In this document: positions 12,234 to 23,877 of the stretch, in pieces
Numbering within the stretch: position 1 is the stretch's first letter
Layout: every line of letters starts with the position of its first letter
Assembly: GCA_026419785.1 (NCBI GenBank)
Contig: JAODTK010000411.1
Coordinates: 364,107-428,106 of the forward strand
DNA length: 64,000 nucleotides
Direction of reading: 5' to 3'
From: Sclerodactyla briareus
Lineage: Eukaryota > Echinodermata > Holothuroidea > Dendrochirotida > Sclerodactylidae
The notes under the pieces: generated by a model
The model's database searches: none
Told to the model about the DNA's origin: nothing
The model's input: only the letters and a program-made list of their open reading frames with translations
Position numbers and translations under genes: made by a program

Positions 12234-12753
12234 TTTATCTGGGGCGATACTGTCTCGCACGATCCGACGAATGATGGGCGAAGTCATGACTTAATTGTAC
12301 ATTGACTGATTGACACATTGTACATGGGCGTTATGTGAACGTCGCCGTCGCTTCTGTACAGTAATTACCAGAACGCAACAACCGTCCGGTATTGTAAATA
12401 TTGGAACTTCTACAAATGTTTTCAGTAGGCCTATAGATTTGTCTGCTGGCTTGAATGTCAGGTTGCTGGGTTTTATTTTTTATTTATTTATTTAAAACAA
12501 AATAAAAAGTTAAAAAAAACAAAATATTATTAATTTATTTAATTTATTTATTATTTATTTATTTATTTATTTATATACATTCAGGCAGTGATTCTTTTTT
12601 CTTCACTGGATTAATTTTGTTTGAGTCGATGATTGCGATATAACTCGTATACAACACCTGAAATTTAATTTGCACTATTGCACCATAAACTATTCATGCC
12701 ACTAGTTAGCGTCCATAGTTGTCGGTATTCCTAGATCCCGAACCTTTTTTACT
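12234..12753 (+). repeat. Local segmental duplication, copy B (empty site)
   Basis: This is the partner of copy A. It reads GTCATGACTTAATTGTACATTG where copy A has the MITE, so it preserves the pre-insertion state. A T/A-rich microsatellite (12479-12584) is expanded here relative to a short TTTATTTATTTA tract in copy A. Confidence 0.85.
12479..12584. repeat. (TTTA)n-rich microsatellite
   Basis: TTTA/TTTAA units, interrupted by an A-rich segment. It is an expansion private to duplication copy B. Confidence 0.85.
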
Positions 12754-13383
12754 CTGCCCATATTCCCGCTTATTGTTTCTAGTAACGTTACAGTAACGTT
12801 TGAATAACGTTGATTTGTTCATCGTTACTGCATTTTCTACGGGTTACTGGAACCTTTCACGTCTTTTGAACGTTGTATAAGTAACCGTTCTATGCGACGA
12901 CATTCATTGGAAGGGATGTTTCACGCGACTACCGACCTAGCTGGTGTAATCACAATTGGGCGCTGAATTGCATTTCTCAGTCAAATTGTAAACCGAATTA
13001 GTTCAAATTTACCTCAATTTGAAATGTAAAATTCGAAACAATATAATATACCCACGGTGTGAATATGTGACACATTCAATGATTAGAACCCAAAATTAGA
13101 CGATTTATTACCAATCTGCGAAAAAAATGGTAAAGAATCCGTTTTCAACGGATTCGAGTAGATTTGAGTAGCCCCTATGCAGTGATAACCACTAGTTGGT
13201 GTTTTGCATAGTACCAACAAGACAAGGTGTCTATTCTTCGGAAGGAATAAATGCCGGCCCATGCAAGATGGGGAAAGTCGATTTTTTTCAAAATGGCGTC
13301 CAAAATGGCTGCCCCAGACATGGTGAGTTTAGAAAAGGCGCAGATCAGTCGAAAACCGTGAAGCGAGTTTCAAGCAAAATGTG
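12754..13383. other. No gene recognised
   Basis: Contains AACGTT motifs (12783-12915) and a short ATGGCGTCCAAAATGGC phrase (13304-13320) followed by ATG|GTGAGT (13320-13326). The phrase resembles a dispersed fragment more than a first exon, and no continuing exon was found. Confidence 0.4.
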
Positions 13384-13403
13384 ATTATTATTATTATTAT
13401 TAT
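13384..13403. repeat. (TAA)n tail of the LINE
   Basis: ATT units on the plus strand mark the 3' end of the minus-strand LINE. L2/CR1-like LINEs characteristically end in a short tandem repeat rather than poly(A). Confidence 0.8.
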
Positions 13404-16340
13404 ACATTCATACAGGGTTGAAAGACTCGGTTAGCTATAAGCTATCTTAGCCGAGACCCTGGTTACAAACGTAAAAAGTGAGAAATGAAACAGTAATAAA
13501 AGATAATTGCTTTAGAGCATTACAGAACAATTAAAAGAAACAAATACAGACACAGAATCTGAAACTAAAACATGTCAAATGATTTCTTGAATAAGACTTT
13601 TAAAACATCGACAATCTCTTGTTAAAAGACCAATCAATCCTCTGCCACTAGATAGGAGAACCTACTTTTATGGTAGGTAAGGTTTGCCCCCCCCCCCTCC
13701 TAACAAACAGGCCGTCTGATGATGAAGACCGTAGCCCATACAGGTATGGGTAAATTCAAACAACTCCCTCAGATAATCCGGGGTCACTCCATTGAGACTC
13801 TTATACAACATTTTCAATCTCTCTTCTTGAATTCTTTTGTCATTGATTGCCACTCCAGTTCATTGAATAAGCCCCTACTCCTTTGTTGGAAGTGCTCGTC
13901 CCCGATTATGACCCTTGCCCTGCATGTTTTTGCATCGCATAATCCTTTCCATATTGCTACTGTTGCAGTTTCCTCAAATGAGGCTGCAGTAATCTAGAAT
14001 TGGCAAGATATATCCTTTATAGTATAACATACATGTATCTTTATCTAAATATGACTTAATTCTCCTGAGCAATGCTATTCTACTATTGATCACTGAATAA
14101 ACATAATCAACATGGGCAATCCCAAGATAGTCGTGGGTCAATGTGTAAACAAAGCAGCTTTTCTGCTTTACAATCTGTGGGGATATATCCATTAACCTCT
14201 ACAGATAACTTCTGTTCCTTATTTAAAGTCAATAACTTCTGCTGGGATCCGATTAACTAGTTTTGGTTTTACCTGTGTTCATAACCATCTGATTACCTTC
14301 ACACACTGTGCTAACGTGAGCATACTACCGTAATTTTTCCGTTTAATCTTTCAAATTCTCATGTTCCTCAATAGAAATGGTATCATCCGCATACATATAG
14401 TGTTTCATGATGGTCCATTCATTATTACATTTAGAAATAATAATGGCCCTAGAATCGACCCCTGTGGTACTGCACACACCCAACGTTGGTTTTGCTGCTA
14501 AAGGACACCGTTAATTTGGGTGGCATTGTGTTCTACCGAGTATATACTGAAACCATTCCAGTGATGAGTTAGAGACTCCATATAACCGTAACTTCTTAAA
14601 TTGAAGTGGTGATTAACCAGGTCGAAGGCTTTCCTCAGATCAAGGAAAACTGCGCCTTACAAATCAACCCATATCAATTGCTTTCTAACCACTTGTTAGT
14701 AATTTTTTAGTGAAGCCGTTTCACACGAGTGCCTTTTTCTAAAACCTGACTGGGCTCACTTTAAGTAGCTTGTGTTCATTTAGGTACTTAAATAGAGCAT
14801 TATGCACGTGCTTTTCTATAATTTGGACAACACTGGATTGTATCCAAATTGTCTGTAGTTTAGCGTTTCAAAGGCAGACCACTTTTAAATATCGGTTACA
14901 ACTTTTCCACTTTTTTCAGCTACTTGGAAAAATCCGCTCTCTATACTTAAATTTTATAATTAATTGTGATACTCCGCGGAGAATAACGTCAAGAACTGCG
15001 TTGTTTAATAATCGAGCACTTATTCCATCCATCCCCTGTTGATTTTCTGGAATCAATTACTTCAGAAATTTTGATACAAAATTACATAAACCTCGGGTAT
15101 ATCAAAACATTCCGCAACTCGGGAACATGCATCGAAACATACTGTATTAAATCATTAGAATTAAAAACATCTTCACCTGGTCTTTTATTCATGTTACATA
15201 TTGCTGATGATTACTCATATTGCAATATTCTCATTTCCCTCTATTTCATTATTGTTTACCTAATAATTGAACATTACGGAGGAGCTGCCATATACTTGGG
15301 TTGCTTTGTTTTCCAGTGATCGCATCATGAAAATATTTCCTCTTTGCATTTCAAATAAGACACGTTACTCTATTCCGCGCCTGTCGGTACGTATGCACCC
15401 TAAACGCAGGCCTTATTCCGTTTTTTTATTTGCTTCAGTGATTACATCGTTAAACCAAGTCGCTGAAACTTGCGTTTTTGACATGTTTTTCTTTGGATGG
15501 AGCGTGCTTGTTCAATACATTCATAAAAATCATTCCCAGTGTTCCTAGGGTTTCATTTGCTTGGTTGTCTGTTTTCAAAAATTCCCTTATTTAATTGCTG
15601 TGCTTAATCTTGTTTGAATTCACACTTCTATTTTGTCTGTTTTTCTATAAACTATTTTAATCGATTTGTCGTTTCATGTTATTGGTTTCCAGGTAAAAAA
15701 TAGTGGAGAGTGATCCCTAATTTGCAATGTCGGACACCTAAGTTGCTGACACTCGTTCGTTGGTAAGTGTATAGATGGATCTAATTAATGTAGAAGTGGG
15801 TCATTATCGTGTTTGCGAATTTGCTACTTTGTTAGCCTTGCGAATTCAGACCCTTGTAAAAATTTTTCGTTTGCCCCATCAAGCAAATTTATGTGAAATC
15901 TCCAATCGTTATGATATCAAAATTTGACTGTCGGTTGCATCGCCATCATGTCGTGAAAATGCCATTGGCCCTTTTTTTGGCTTTAGAATCTCGGTGGGCG
16001 ATACAGAACACATAGTGAGAACATGAGTGAAATTGCCGGAGGAAGTGAAGGAACTTCAATCCATAATGCTTCTATATCAATACTTTCAAGGTCATTTCTC
16101 CTTACACATGTGTATTGTTTTCTTCATATATAGCTATACACTCCATGTTTCCCCGCCCTGTCTTTACGAAATATATTGTAGCCTGTTATATTGACCTCGT
16201 GATCGGCGAAAGAGTTGTTTAAAAAGTTTCATTTTTAGCCCAAATATAATGAAAGTTAGGCCATTCCGTATACCATGCCTGTATTTCTTCTACTTTATTA
16301 TAAAGGTGATTTATTTTGAGAAAACCAATTGTCCAATTCA
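13384..16340 (-). mobile_element. L2-type LINE, endonuclease and reverse transcriptase remnant
   Basis: Read on the minus strand, this is a broken ORF2 of a non-LTR retrotransposon. The endonuclease part is recognisable near 16300 (NINHLYNK-like), 16150-16220 (NSFADHEVN, FRKDRAGKHG) and 15760-15990. The RT follows with GMDGISARLLKN near 15010-15045, ILEKHVHNALF near 14780-14830, LRKAFDLVNHH near 14610-14650, VPQGSILGPLLF near 14440-14480 and the catalytic YADD near 14380-14397. Next come SRIALLRRIKSYLDKDT near 14040-14090 and LNGVTPDYLRELF near 13770-13800. The 3' end is a (TAA)n tail (13384-13403 on the plus strand reads as ATT repeats). Many frameshifts and stops make it non-functional. Motif order and tail suggest the L2 clade; a phylogeny could move it to a relative such as Crack or Daphne. 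Confidence 0.88.
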
Positions 16341-16533
16341 GGTCACTTTGGGCCTTACTTCGGTATCCTGCTTAACTGCTTAGGCATTCTCATGTCTTCT
16401 TCTAGGTACCTTTGCTCAGTGTGGTGTGTGGGGGGGGGGGTCGGGGCATATTGCAAAGGGCCGTATCATCGTTTAGGAAATTGGATGAATGGTGTCTACA
16501 TCATCAAAAGCCGTAAAATTGGAATAGTTTAAC

Positions 16534-16760
16534 TTGAAAACATTTATGGTGGAGTTCAAAATGCTTACGGCGCTGTCTCATGGGCCGGAGTTTTCGGTGG
16601 CGGCAGTACATTGTTTGGCCCCTGTTGCCACACAGTCTTCACACACGCGAGTCGATCGCAGAGCCAGTGGTGTGGTTGTGTCACCACAGTGTAGCATCCT
16701 CCTTTCAGAGTACGAATTTTGCCTCGGAATGCGTGATGACGGGGCTATCATAGCTTTCCG
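16534..16760 (+). CDS. Candidate exon, unknown, phase-2 donor
   Basis: An open frame of about 75 codons runs into a good splice donor, GCTTTCCG|GTGAGC, in phase 2. Internal CACACAG (about 16636) and CACCACAG (about 16690) could serve as acceptors. The last part reads SPQCSILLSEY and GAIIAFR, with two cysteines, but I do not recognise a domain. The donor phase matches the donors of the Ig-region exons at 19.5 and 43.4 kb and the acceptor of the exon at 23.0 kb. It could therefore be an upstream exon of the same plus-strand gene. That link is an inference from phase and position only; the ATG at 16534 may be meaningless. Confidence 0.25.
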
Positions 16761-17033
16761 GTGAGCGGGGTGAGTGCCCTCATACGTCGTTGTATGGGAG
16801 ATAGTCATGGCTGCGGTTTGCGTGGGGCGTGCCTATGTGGCTTAGTCCGTGGGTAGATTTCTGTCGTGGATTGTGGGCGTCGTTGTTTTCCGTGGTACTC
16901 TGTGATGGGTAGAGGCTGGGGATTCCAGAGAGTCGATCAATTCAAGCGTCAGTGCCTTTGCTGCTGAGAGGACAACGTCAAGGAAGAGACGTTTGTCGAG
17001 TCATCGTCTGCGTAATTTGAACGAATCTGTGTT

Positions 17034-17150
17034 GCGCGCGCGTGTGTGTGGTGTATGTAATGATGGTGTGAACGGTGTGTGGTGTGTTGTGTGTGTGTGT
17101 GTTGTGTGTGTGTGTGTTTATGTGTGTGGTGTGTGTGTGGGTTTGTTTGT
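17034..17150. repeat. (GT)n microsatellite, imperfect
   Basis: GCGCGCG followed by interrupted GT repeats. The open frame through it is repeat-derived. Confidence 0.9.
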
Positions 17151-17582
17151 ATTCAAATCGTTGTTAGAACGGTTTTTTGCTCTCTGTGAGTTCATCAGTA
17201 CCGAGGCGTGTTATCCATACAATCCAAAATGCACATTGCTTACAGAATACCAGAGTGCTGACACTCAAAAAAGTGAGCTAGGCGTAATGAGAGATATTGA
17301 ATAGGCCTAAACAATCCACAGCCGTTATACAGGAGTATTCGAACAAACGCGAGTGAAGGTAGCTTATAGGACCACTTCGAAATACAGCATGAAAGATGTT
17401 TTTGTTTCATTATGGTTGAGAAAACCTTGGCCGTTTTTGTACCGAGGCATGAGAATGGCATGCCTCCAATACCGTTTCAACTAAAAATAAGGGAACATAT
17501 GTGTCAATGGGCTTCGGTACAGGATTGATAGAAGGGGAAGAAAAGTGCTTCTGCCTGAAACCAGTAATACGGCCGCCAGTGC

Positions 17583-17692
17583 TAGATAGAAAGCTGGATA
17601 GATAGATAGCTCGATAGATAGATGATAGATGATAGATAGATAGATAGTAGATAGATAGATAAGATTAGGTAGACAGGACAGGGACAGATAGC

Positions 17693-17748
<56 letters not shown>

Positions 17749-17749
17749 G

Positions 17750-17788
<39 letters not shown>

Positions 17789-17808
17789 AGATAGATAGAT
17801 AGATAGAC
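17583..17808. repeat. (GATA)n microsatellite
   Basis: A long GATA/TAGA array with a non-repeat interruption near 17660-17688. The tyrosine/leucine/serine-rich minus-strand frame across it is an artefact of the repeat. A second GATA array lies at 47401-47487. Confidence 0.95.
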
Positions 17809-18329
17809 AACTTAGCGTTAGCGCAACTCTTCAACGCTTTATGTCGCCCTAGTAAAATCTGGGATGAGTTCGAAAAAGTAGGCATCACTGCATATATGTG
17901 CCCTCCATTTTGCTGGTTACACACGAAAATACCGTTAGTCGATTACACGAAAAGGGTGGGTGGGGACGGAAACGGGATACCGACAAATAGATAGTGATGC
18001 CGAAGTCACCGAGCTTTTTGATATTTTACTAGCTTTGTCGTATTTGTACTAAACTCAGTCAATGTGGACTGTTCTGTTGTTAGTCCTAAACAACATGAAG
18101 GTCATTTTCAAGAACACAGAAGATCAAATTTGTATAATTTATGCGATTCTTCAAACGTAAATAATCAAAACTCGGAGAATGTGGACTACGGTTGTCCCGA
18201 ACAACAGTTAGAGCACTCAAACGTCACCGGAAGTCAAATGGACATCATTTATGTGCTCTCTCTAAACGAGGTCATGTACTTATTGAAAGAGAGCTGCATG
18301 CCATATCCTAACTTGACGGATCAAACATT
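17809..18329. other. No gene recognised
   Basis: An 89-codon frame (18064-18333, +) has no recognised motif. It contains the short related phrases GTGGACTGTTCTGTTGTT and GTGGACTACGGTTGTCCC, suggesting an internal repeat. Confidence 0.35.
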
Positions 18330-18745
18330 CTAGACTCATCTTGTTTAACAAGGTTTTCAGACGTTGGCCTCCTTCGATCTCAATTGACCTTCGTCTGACC
18401 CCAAAACAAATGGGATCATGACTGTATACTCGTTATGGGGAACCTACATTCAAAGTATGAGATTCATACAACCAGGTGGGTCGGTTACCCATGTTACCAG
18501 CCGAAATTCTGCCGAATATCAATTTTGTACTGCAAATTACTCCAGGAATCACCACAAACAATAGAGTTCTTGTACTTCGTACGAGGAAGATATCTACACA
18601 AATGTGGCTGATCGGCTACGAATTCTAGGAATTACCGTTAACAAGGCTCTCAGACCTTAACCTCTCCGACCTCCGATCTTTAACCTGACATCAAAACGAT
18701 AGGGATCGTGCACCTAATATGGGGAACCCACATACCAGCAACAAC
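18330..18745 (-). repeat. Dispersed repeat family R1, copy 2 (inverted)
   Basis: The reverse complement shows the R1 phrases: CCCCATAACGAGTATACAGTC at the start and TTTTGGGGTCAGACGAAGGTC at 18386-18406. A second unit runs to the (CAA)n tract at 18738-18752. Homology is clear by eye but degenerate. Confidence 0.55.
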
Positions 18746-19509
18746 AACAACAAGCTAAAATCAGCCAAAATATCAAACACTTCCCCTTTTTCCATACTTC
18801 AACCTGGTCAAAAGCATAAAGGATGAAGCGTTAAAGATTATCGCGCTAACGCCTAAAGTTTTCCGGCGGCGCGGAACGCGACGGCGGCGGCGGTCACACA
18901 CCCAAAACCATAATATCCCCGGACACTTCCAGTGTCGCGAGGATATAATTAGCCCACGAACTTCTGTCACAAGACTGGCAGTGTTTGTGAGCTGGTTACA
19001 AATGCAGACCGGAAGCAAAAATTCCAATGTTGCTCCTTAAGATAGCGTGGAAAAACATTCCTCTTTGCGCAACTTCCATGAGTTCAGTTAGGGTTATGCA
19101 GGCTTTATTGACTTTGTTGCTTAGAGATATTTCAATAACTGAGAGCTGCGCGCTGTGCACCTGTCACGTGTACCTAACAACCTTTCTCAACCCCGGTCTG
19201 AGAGTGAAGTGAATTGTGTTTTCCTCCATGTTTCACTGGTGGTGCGGGGGTGAGCGTGGTCTCTTGGACTCTATACCCTGTATGGATTGCATGAGCAGCC
19301 CAAGGTGAATCTGTTGGGTTCTCAAGTGTTATGAACTGAAAAAAAGAACAGTATCCGGTGGATTGAATCATGGACAAAGCCATTGAGTCGGTTCAAGGTG
19401 TTGAGTCTTCCTGTACATCAGCAGTGTTTTGGGGCTCAGGTTTCTGGTGGGAACAAGGATTCGTCAAGTTACTAGGTAATAGCGTTTGGCCGTTATATTA
19501 TGTGTGCAG
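18746..19509. other. No gene recognised; G+C-rich spot
   Basis: 18850-18898 is G+C-rich with CGG repeats. An open stretch at 19400-19486, ending near CTAG|GTAATAG (19482), could be an exon fragment (tryptophan-rich WGSGFWW) upstream of the exon at 19510, but I cannot support it. Confidence 0.3.
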
Positions 19510-19754
19510 ATATTTTCCAAGTGTTTGGATCCAGTGCTTCCAGTCGTGCTCAATCCGAGTGAGGCAATGAACGCTTACTGTGGGTTTGAGACAATGTGGC
19601 GATTTCGCCATGAGTACTTCTATTCGCCGAGTCATTGGTTACCTTTGACAGGACCCCAGGGAGTTCGGGCAGTGGAGATTGCCAGTTGTTGGATTCGCGA
19701 CCTTCCTTCTCGATTGAAGATTAAGGCGCGAATCTTGGTGAACATGCTGCCCAT
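19510..19754 (+). CDS. Candidate Tie/TEK-like Ig-region exon (paralogue A)
   Basis: The exon is bounded by GTGTGCAG|A (acceptor, phase 0) and CCCAT|GTGAGT (donor, phase 2) and is open throughout, about 81 codons. Its first eight codons read I-F-S-K-C-L-D-P. They align codon for codon with the exon starts at 34.8 kb (S-E-K-V-A-D-P) and 43.4 kb (E-S-E-K-V-(S)-D-P), and the following [VIL]-V-L segment is also shared. The C-terminal half (PLTGPQGVRAVEIAS) looks like the F-G strand region of an Ig domain, but the usual cysteine is not clear. The phase-2 donor fits the phase-2 acceptor of the exon at 23.0 kb. Receptor identity rests on the downstream exons. The main alternative is a pseudogene fragment. 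Confidence 0.42.
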
Positions 19755-20485
19755 GTGAGTTTTGTCAGCCGGTTGCCATGCACATGGTATCAAGTCATTC
19801 TTACCACAATATACTGAAAAAAGCGACATACCCAGGTTAGTAACCCGAAAACGTCATGTTGTGAAAGTTGTAAGGACCTGAATTAAAATTTGGTGATTAT
19901 TTTTATAATTATTGGAAATAGGTATAGGCCACATTATATTAGTAGCGCTAACATATCTCAATGCTATCAATTTACTCCGTTTTATAGTAACAGGTTAGAA
20001 AGAAGCGAGCTGCTTATTACACAAACCGTGATGAGGTTTTCCGTCTTGTGTTTAAGCCCTGGTGGTGATACCCAGACAATGGAGGAAAACTATAAATAAT
20101 GCTCTTCTGCAATCCATTCCAGTGATTTACAGAAATAAATCAATACTGGAGTCGATGTAACGGTCTGCTCAGCGAATAAGACGTGTCACTTTTACTGTAA
20201 TAAATACAATAATATGAACGCCTTATGTTCTATATTGCCGCAAGTTGTTCGGGTTAACAGGCTGTGGACTGTTTCGTTTAGCCGGGATGTAGGCCGGAAC
20301 GTATACGGAACATGACTAGAGATCGATACACCCAGTATTGACCGAAACTTGATTAATGACATCTAGTAGAGAGTCAGCCATGATGTTCGACGACCCATTC
20401 TTGGACTGCCGACCTCGGTCAAGTTCGACCAGTAGAAGTTGGTACAACTGTTGATCCTTTGACAAATGTCAGTAGGTAGGTAAGT
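19755..20485. other. No gene recognised
   Basis: Putative intron if the neighbouring exons belong to one gene. No repeat or RNA gene recognised. Confidence 0.35.
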
Positions 20486-20745
20486 GTTGGTATGTGTGTG
20501 TATGGGATTACCTGGCTATACACTCGACCCCACTTGGCATGGATAAAGCTCACACTTGGTTGTGGTTCCCTCGTGATGAGCGCATGAACCACATTGTAAA
20601 TCACCGGTCATACGAGGTCACTAGAGGTCAAGAGTCTGAAAACCTTGAATTGTGGTTCGATTCAAGTTGAAATTTAGAGTACAGCTTTCTAGGGGAGTCC
20701 AGGAACCCTATTGTCTTTGGTCGGGATCAGCGGACGTTGTTAATC
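20486..20745 (+). repeat. Dispersed repeat family R1, copy 3
   Basis: GGTATGTGTGTGTATG precedes CACTCGACCCCACTTGGCAT. Then come GCTCACACTTGG, CCCTCGTGATGAGCGCATGAACC, TCACTAGAGGTCAAGAGTCTG and AGGAACCCTATTGTCTTTGG, the same order as in the 8.2, 30.8 and 38.2 kb copies. Confidence 0.7.
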
Positions 20746-20968
20746 AAGAATAGAAATTTGGAAAATCAATATTTTGATGGAGGGTCTACGTCCTGTGAGG
20801 ATAGGGATGAGAAAGTGGGCAGGGAAATCATGTTAATACATTCATCGAATATTCCTTTACACCATACTCAGTTCTGGCAGAAGTGCCAACTGCCTTCACC
20901 GTTAACGAGTTCTTTCGTGGTATCTAATGCCAGGCGATAGAGGGCAAAGGACCGGTTACATATAAGCC

Positions 20969-21232
20969 ATCAAGGCAGGCTTTGGGAAGGAGAATAGAGA
21001 CCGAGGTCACCAGGGAGGGCTACAGAGCTCTGTCGTCAAGGAGGGGCCCCTGATTGTCTGGGTTGGCAGCCATAGGGAGGTCAAGGCAACCCAGCTGTTC
21101 CCCGGGACCCGAGTTGGCCGATACACCGGAACTCACCTCAGATACGGGGGGCTCTCAGCTGAAAAGGGTTACCCCTTCGTCAGGCCTAAAGCAAAGTATA
21201 GGTTCGTCCGTATTCGTCGGAACAAATTATAG
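20969..21232 (+). CDS. Open stretch of unknown function, no ATG
   Basis: One frame is open for about 88 codons from 20969 to the TAG ending at 21232. It has a balanced, charged composition and segments such as GPLIVWVGSHREVKATQLF and TGTHLRYGGLSAEKGYPF. There is no start codon in the open part, so it would have to be an internal or terminal exon. I recognise no family. It could equally be a fragment of a mobile-element protein or chance in a locally G+C-rich segment. Confidence 0.2.
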   Translation: MKAGFGKENRDRGHQGGLQSSVVKEGPLIVWVGSHREVKATQLFPGTRVGRYTGTHLRYGGLSAEKGYPFVRPKAKYRFVRIRRNKL

Positions 21233-22345
21233 ACCAAGTGGATTTAGCAAGTGTACCGTGTTCACACTTGTAGTCGATTCCTGTTCTTGATTTTCTTTCG
21301 GGCCCCGTAGGCTGATTGTGTTTCATCAAGATTATTATGTTCAAGCTCTCGAAAAAAATACACAAATTCATAGGTGACTGTTTCATAACTATAGATGAAT
21401 CTGATTTAATCTAAGGATTTCGATGAAAAATTGATAATTGAGTAAAATTTACAATTATTATGTAAATTCTTACACACTATACTTATGTAAGAAAAAAAAA
21501 TCACTCAAGCGTTATATTACTTGTCCGTCACGTGAGTGCTGGTATAAGTTTCCACTGACCAAAATCTCCCTTTGCAAGGGGAAACTCGCGAGCCACAATT
21601 GATAAGAGACATGGACAAAGCATGAATACTTTGACTGCGTCCTTATTGTGTCTCTATATCATTATTGTGCTGGAACGACAGAAAGCTTGGGCTGAGTTAT
21701 ATTCTATGCCGCTTCAGGGGACCATTAAAAGCCAATGGTCTCGTGTTACGAATGGACTTGATTTGGTTTTTCTATTTATTACATTATTGTAGCCAAACCT
21801 CCAGACCGAATTTCGACCCATGGCAAGAACCGCCCGAAATGATGATGAGACATGATTAGTTGTCCGCTAAATTCGTTGTGTGACATCACGGGGGGAAACC
21901 GGGGAAATACTTGTAAATGCAAGTCAATGCAAAACATAAAACATAGAACCCTTTACAACGAACTACGATGGAATCCAAATGACCCTTTCACAAAATCTTT
22001 CACAGATATTAGTTGAATAATACTTTTTTTTTCTAAGCTAATACCTATTTTGTCCCTCAGTATTCGAGTGCAACAATGCAGCATTCACTGTGTCCGAGTC
22101 TATGGGCGATCTTCCCCCCCCCACCCCGGGAAGATGAGCTTCCCCAAAATTCCCAAAACGTAAAATGGGTAAACTCAACAAGACAATTCTAGTAGCTCCA
22201 GATTTCTTTGGGGGTGGGGATTTGTTAGATGTCCTTCGCTTGTGCTGGTTGAAGGGAAGTGTCACATCATTTGGTTTTGATTCTTGTAAAGCGAATTAAA
22301 CATTTTTGATTTTGCGCTATAAAACCATCTGTGTAGTAAACAATT
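21233..22345. other. No gene recognised
   Basis: Near 22104-22125 an ATGGGCGATCTTCCCCC sequence resembles one end of the G-tract MITE at 3330, but no partner end was found. Confidence 0.35.
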
Positions 22346-22354
22346 AAAAAAAAA

Positions 22355-22392
<38 letters not shown>

Positions 22393-22449
22393 TAATAATA
22401 ATAATAATTAATAATATTATAATATAATAATAATAATATAATTAATAAT
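22346..22449. repeat. (AAT)n microsatellite
   Basis: TAA/AAT units with TA interruptions, preceded by a short poly(A). Confidence 0.95.
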
Positions 22450-23002
22450 GACCATTCGCCTTTAAAAGTGGTAATTTATCCAGGCATTAGAGGTCCGCGC
22501 AGTTGGTATTGTATTGTGGAAATCTAAGTTCTGGTCAATAGCAGATAGGTGTCAACTTCTGAAAAGAAGGTATCGAGATTGTTAGTGCATTTTTTGTTGT
22601 GCATTCTTATCGAACTGAACTAGGCTTGTCAATATCAACGTCTCTTTCGGAGATATGGTGTAAGTCTCATTTGTTATCCGAATCATCCTACTTGTCGCCG
22701 TTTTCTACTCAATTCTAGTGAGTATCATGCCCAGCTATCTTGACAATACGCCTTCCTGATAAAGTGAAGCGAACGCAAGTCTTTGAAAAAAACACTTTCT
22801 TCAAGCTAACTAGAACCTGTTCTTTTTTTTTAACTTTGTGCTTTCTTCGGGTTTTTTTTTTTTTGGTCCACTTGCCCAAGACTAAATTGTATTGATAATA
22901 ATTCTCACTGTTATTGTCATTATTTATTCTTCTGTTTTCTATCATGGAACAGAACTGTTGAATACCCTGGTATCTACACAGTCACGATCCACCCCACCCC
23001 AG

Positions 23003-23213
23003 GACTCGACAAAACTCGCTGAACCAGTCACGATCGGAGTCGGATGGACCCCGGAATGTCCGAAGTTTATCTGGTGCAAGGGTAGGCGTCGCTATGCAAC
23101 GTGGGAGCCCGCGTTTTACCCTTAAAAGCACGGAGGACGCCGGTCTGTACTCGATCTCTCGCCCAGGCAGGGGCAAGAGGGGATTGGCTGCTCAATTCTT
23201 GTCATTGCTGCCA
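23003..23213 (+). CDS. Candidate Tie/TEK-like Ig C-terminal exon
   Basis: One frame is open for the whole interval. The acceptor CCACCCCAG|G (or CTACACAG|T at 22982) is phase 2 in either case; the donor is TTGCTGCCA|GTAAGT. The exon encodes GVAMQRGSPRFTLKSTEDAG followed by LYSI. The D-A-G-x-Y pattern is the Ig F-strand signature, and DAG[LV]YS is exactly the form in the first Ig region of Tie receptors, where the usual cysteine is absent. The segment after it (GLAAQFLSLLP) corresponds in position to the hydrophobic G strand before the EGF modules. The 23.0 kb exon therefore sits where a Tie-like gene would have it, just upstream of the EGF exon at 24.6 kb. The donor phase (0) does not match the phase-1 EGF acceptor, which suggests a small indel or a different exact boundary. 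Confidence 0.55.
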
Positions 23214-23877
23214 GTAAGTTCGAAAGCTATCATACCATGCCTGTAAAATCGCAAGATATGATATATATAACTAATTGCATACACCGTCTAGGATCTTATG
23301 CAAAAAACGACAAAGCGAATGTAGCCCGGACGGGAAGTTTGTGAGCATAAACTATCCAAGGCTGTATGAGGAGTTTTGCTTTTTTTGAAACCCTGATTTT
23401 ACAGGACGACCGAACTCATATATATTGGCAAAAAATTATCCTGTCATAACCCTCCCACCTCCCCGCCTATCGTTCGGTGGTTTGAGAAAATACAAACAAA
23501 GACAACAAATGTCCGCATTTACTTTGCAATTCTGGGTCGAATGATGTCACTTTGACAATAACGGACTGTTAGGATCGTTAGAAACCGAAAATCGTCATCA
23601 TTGTTTGACCAAGAACAGTAATACAACAAAAACTAAACAAAGAGAGATCGATTTGTACAACATGACATGTATGTAGTTTCTTGAGAGACAATGAAATGTC
23701 TTTCTAAATTAATATACTACAAAATAATTCAGGAGTAAAGCCTGGTAGCTCAGTCGTTTGTTTTTTTTCTTTCCAGGGCCCGGCAATATCTTCATTATAG
23801 TCATTTCTCTACAGTAGCGCAGGGAGCGGATCAATCAGGCAACGGGGGAATGCCGCCCCCGGCAAGAAAAGAAAAAA

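Noticed and set aside
17568-17580. ACGGCCGCCAGTG resembles a cloning-vector polylinker
   Set aside because: Only about 13 bases match and the sequence on both sides is genomic in character, so chance is likelier than contamination.
17481-17924. 147-codon minus frame rich in Tyr-Leu-Ser
   Set aside because: It is the GATA microsatellite read as protein.
23735-23790. tRNA-like A-box (TGGTAGCTCAGTCG)
   Set aside because: No B-box or cloverleaf follows; a poly(T) run interrupts immediately.
23814-23865. CAGTAGCGCAGGGAGCGG resembles a hAT left end
   Set aside because: No right end with a matching 8-bp duplication was found; the GCCACTG at 29569 does not pair with it.
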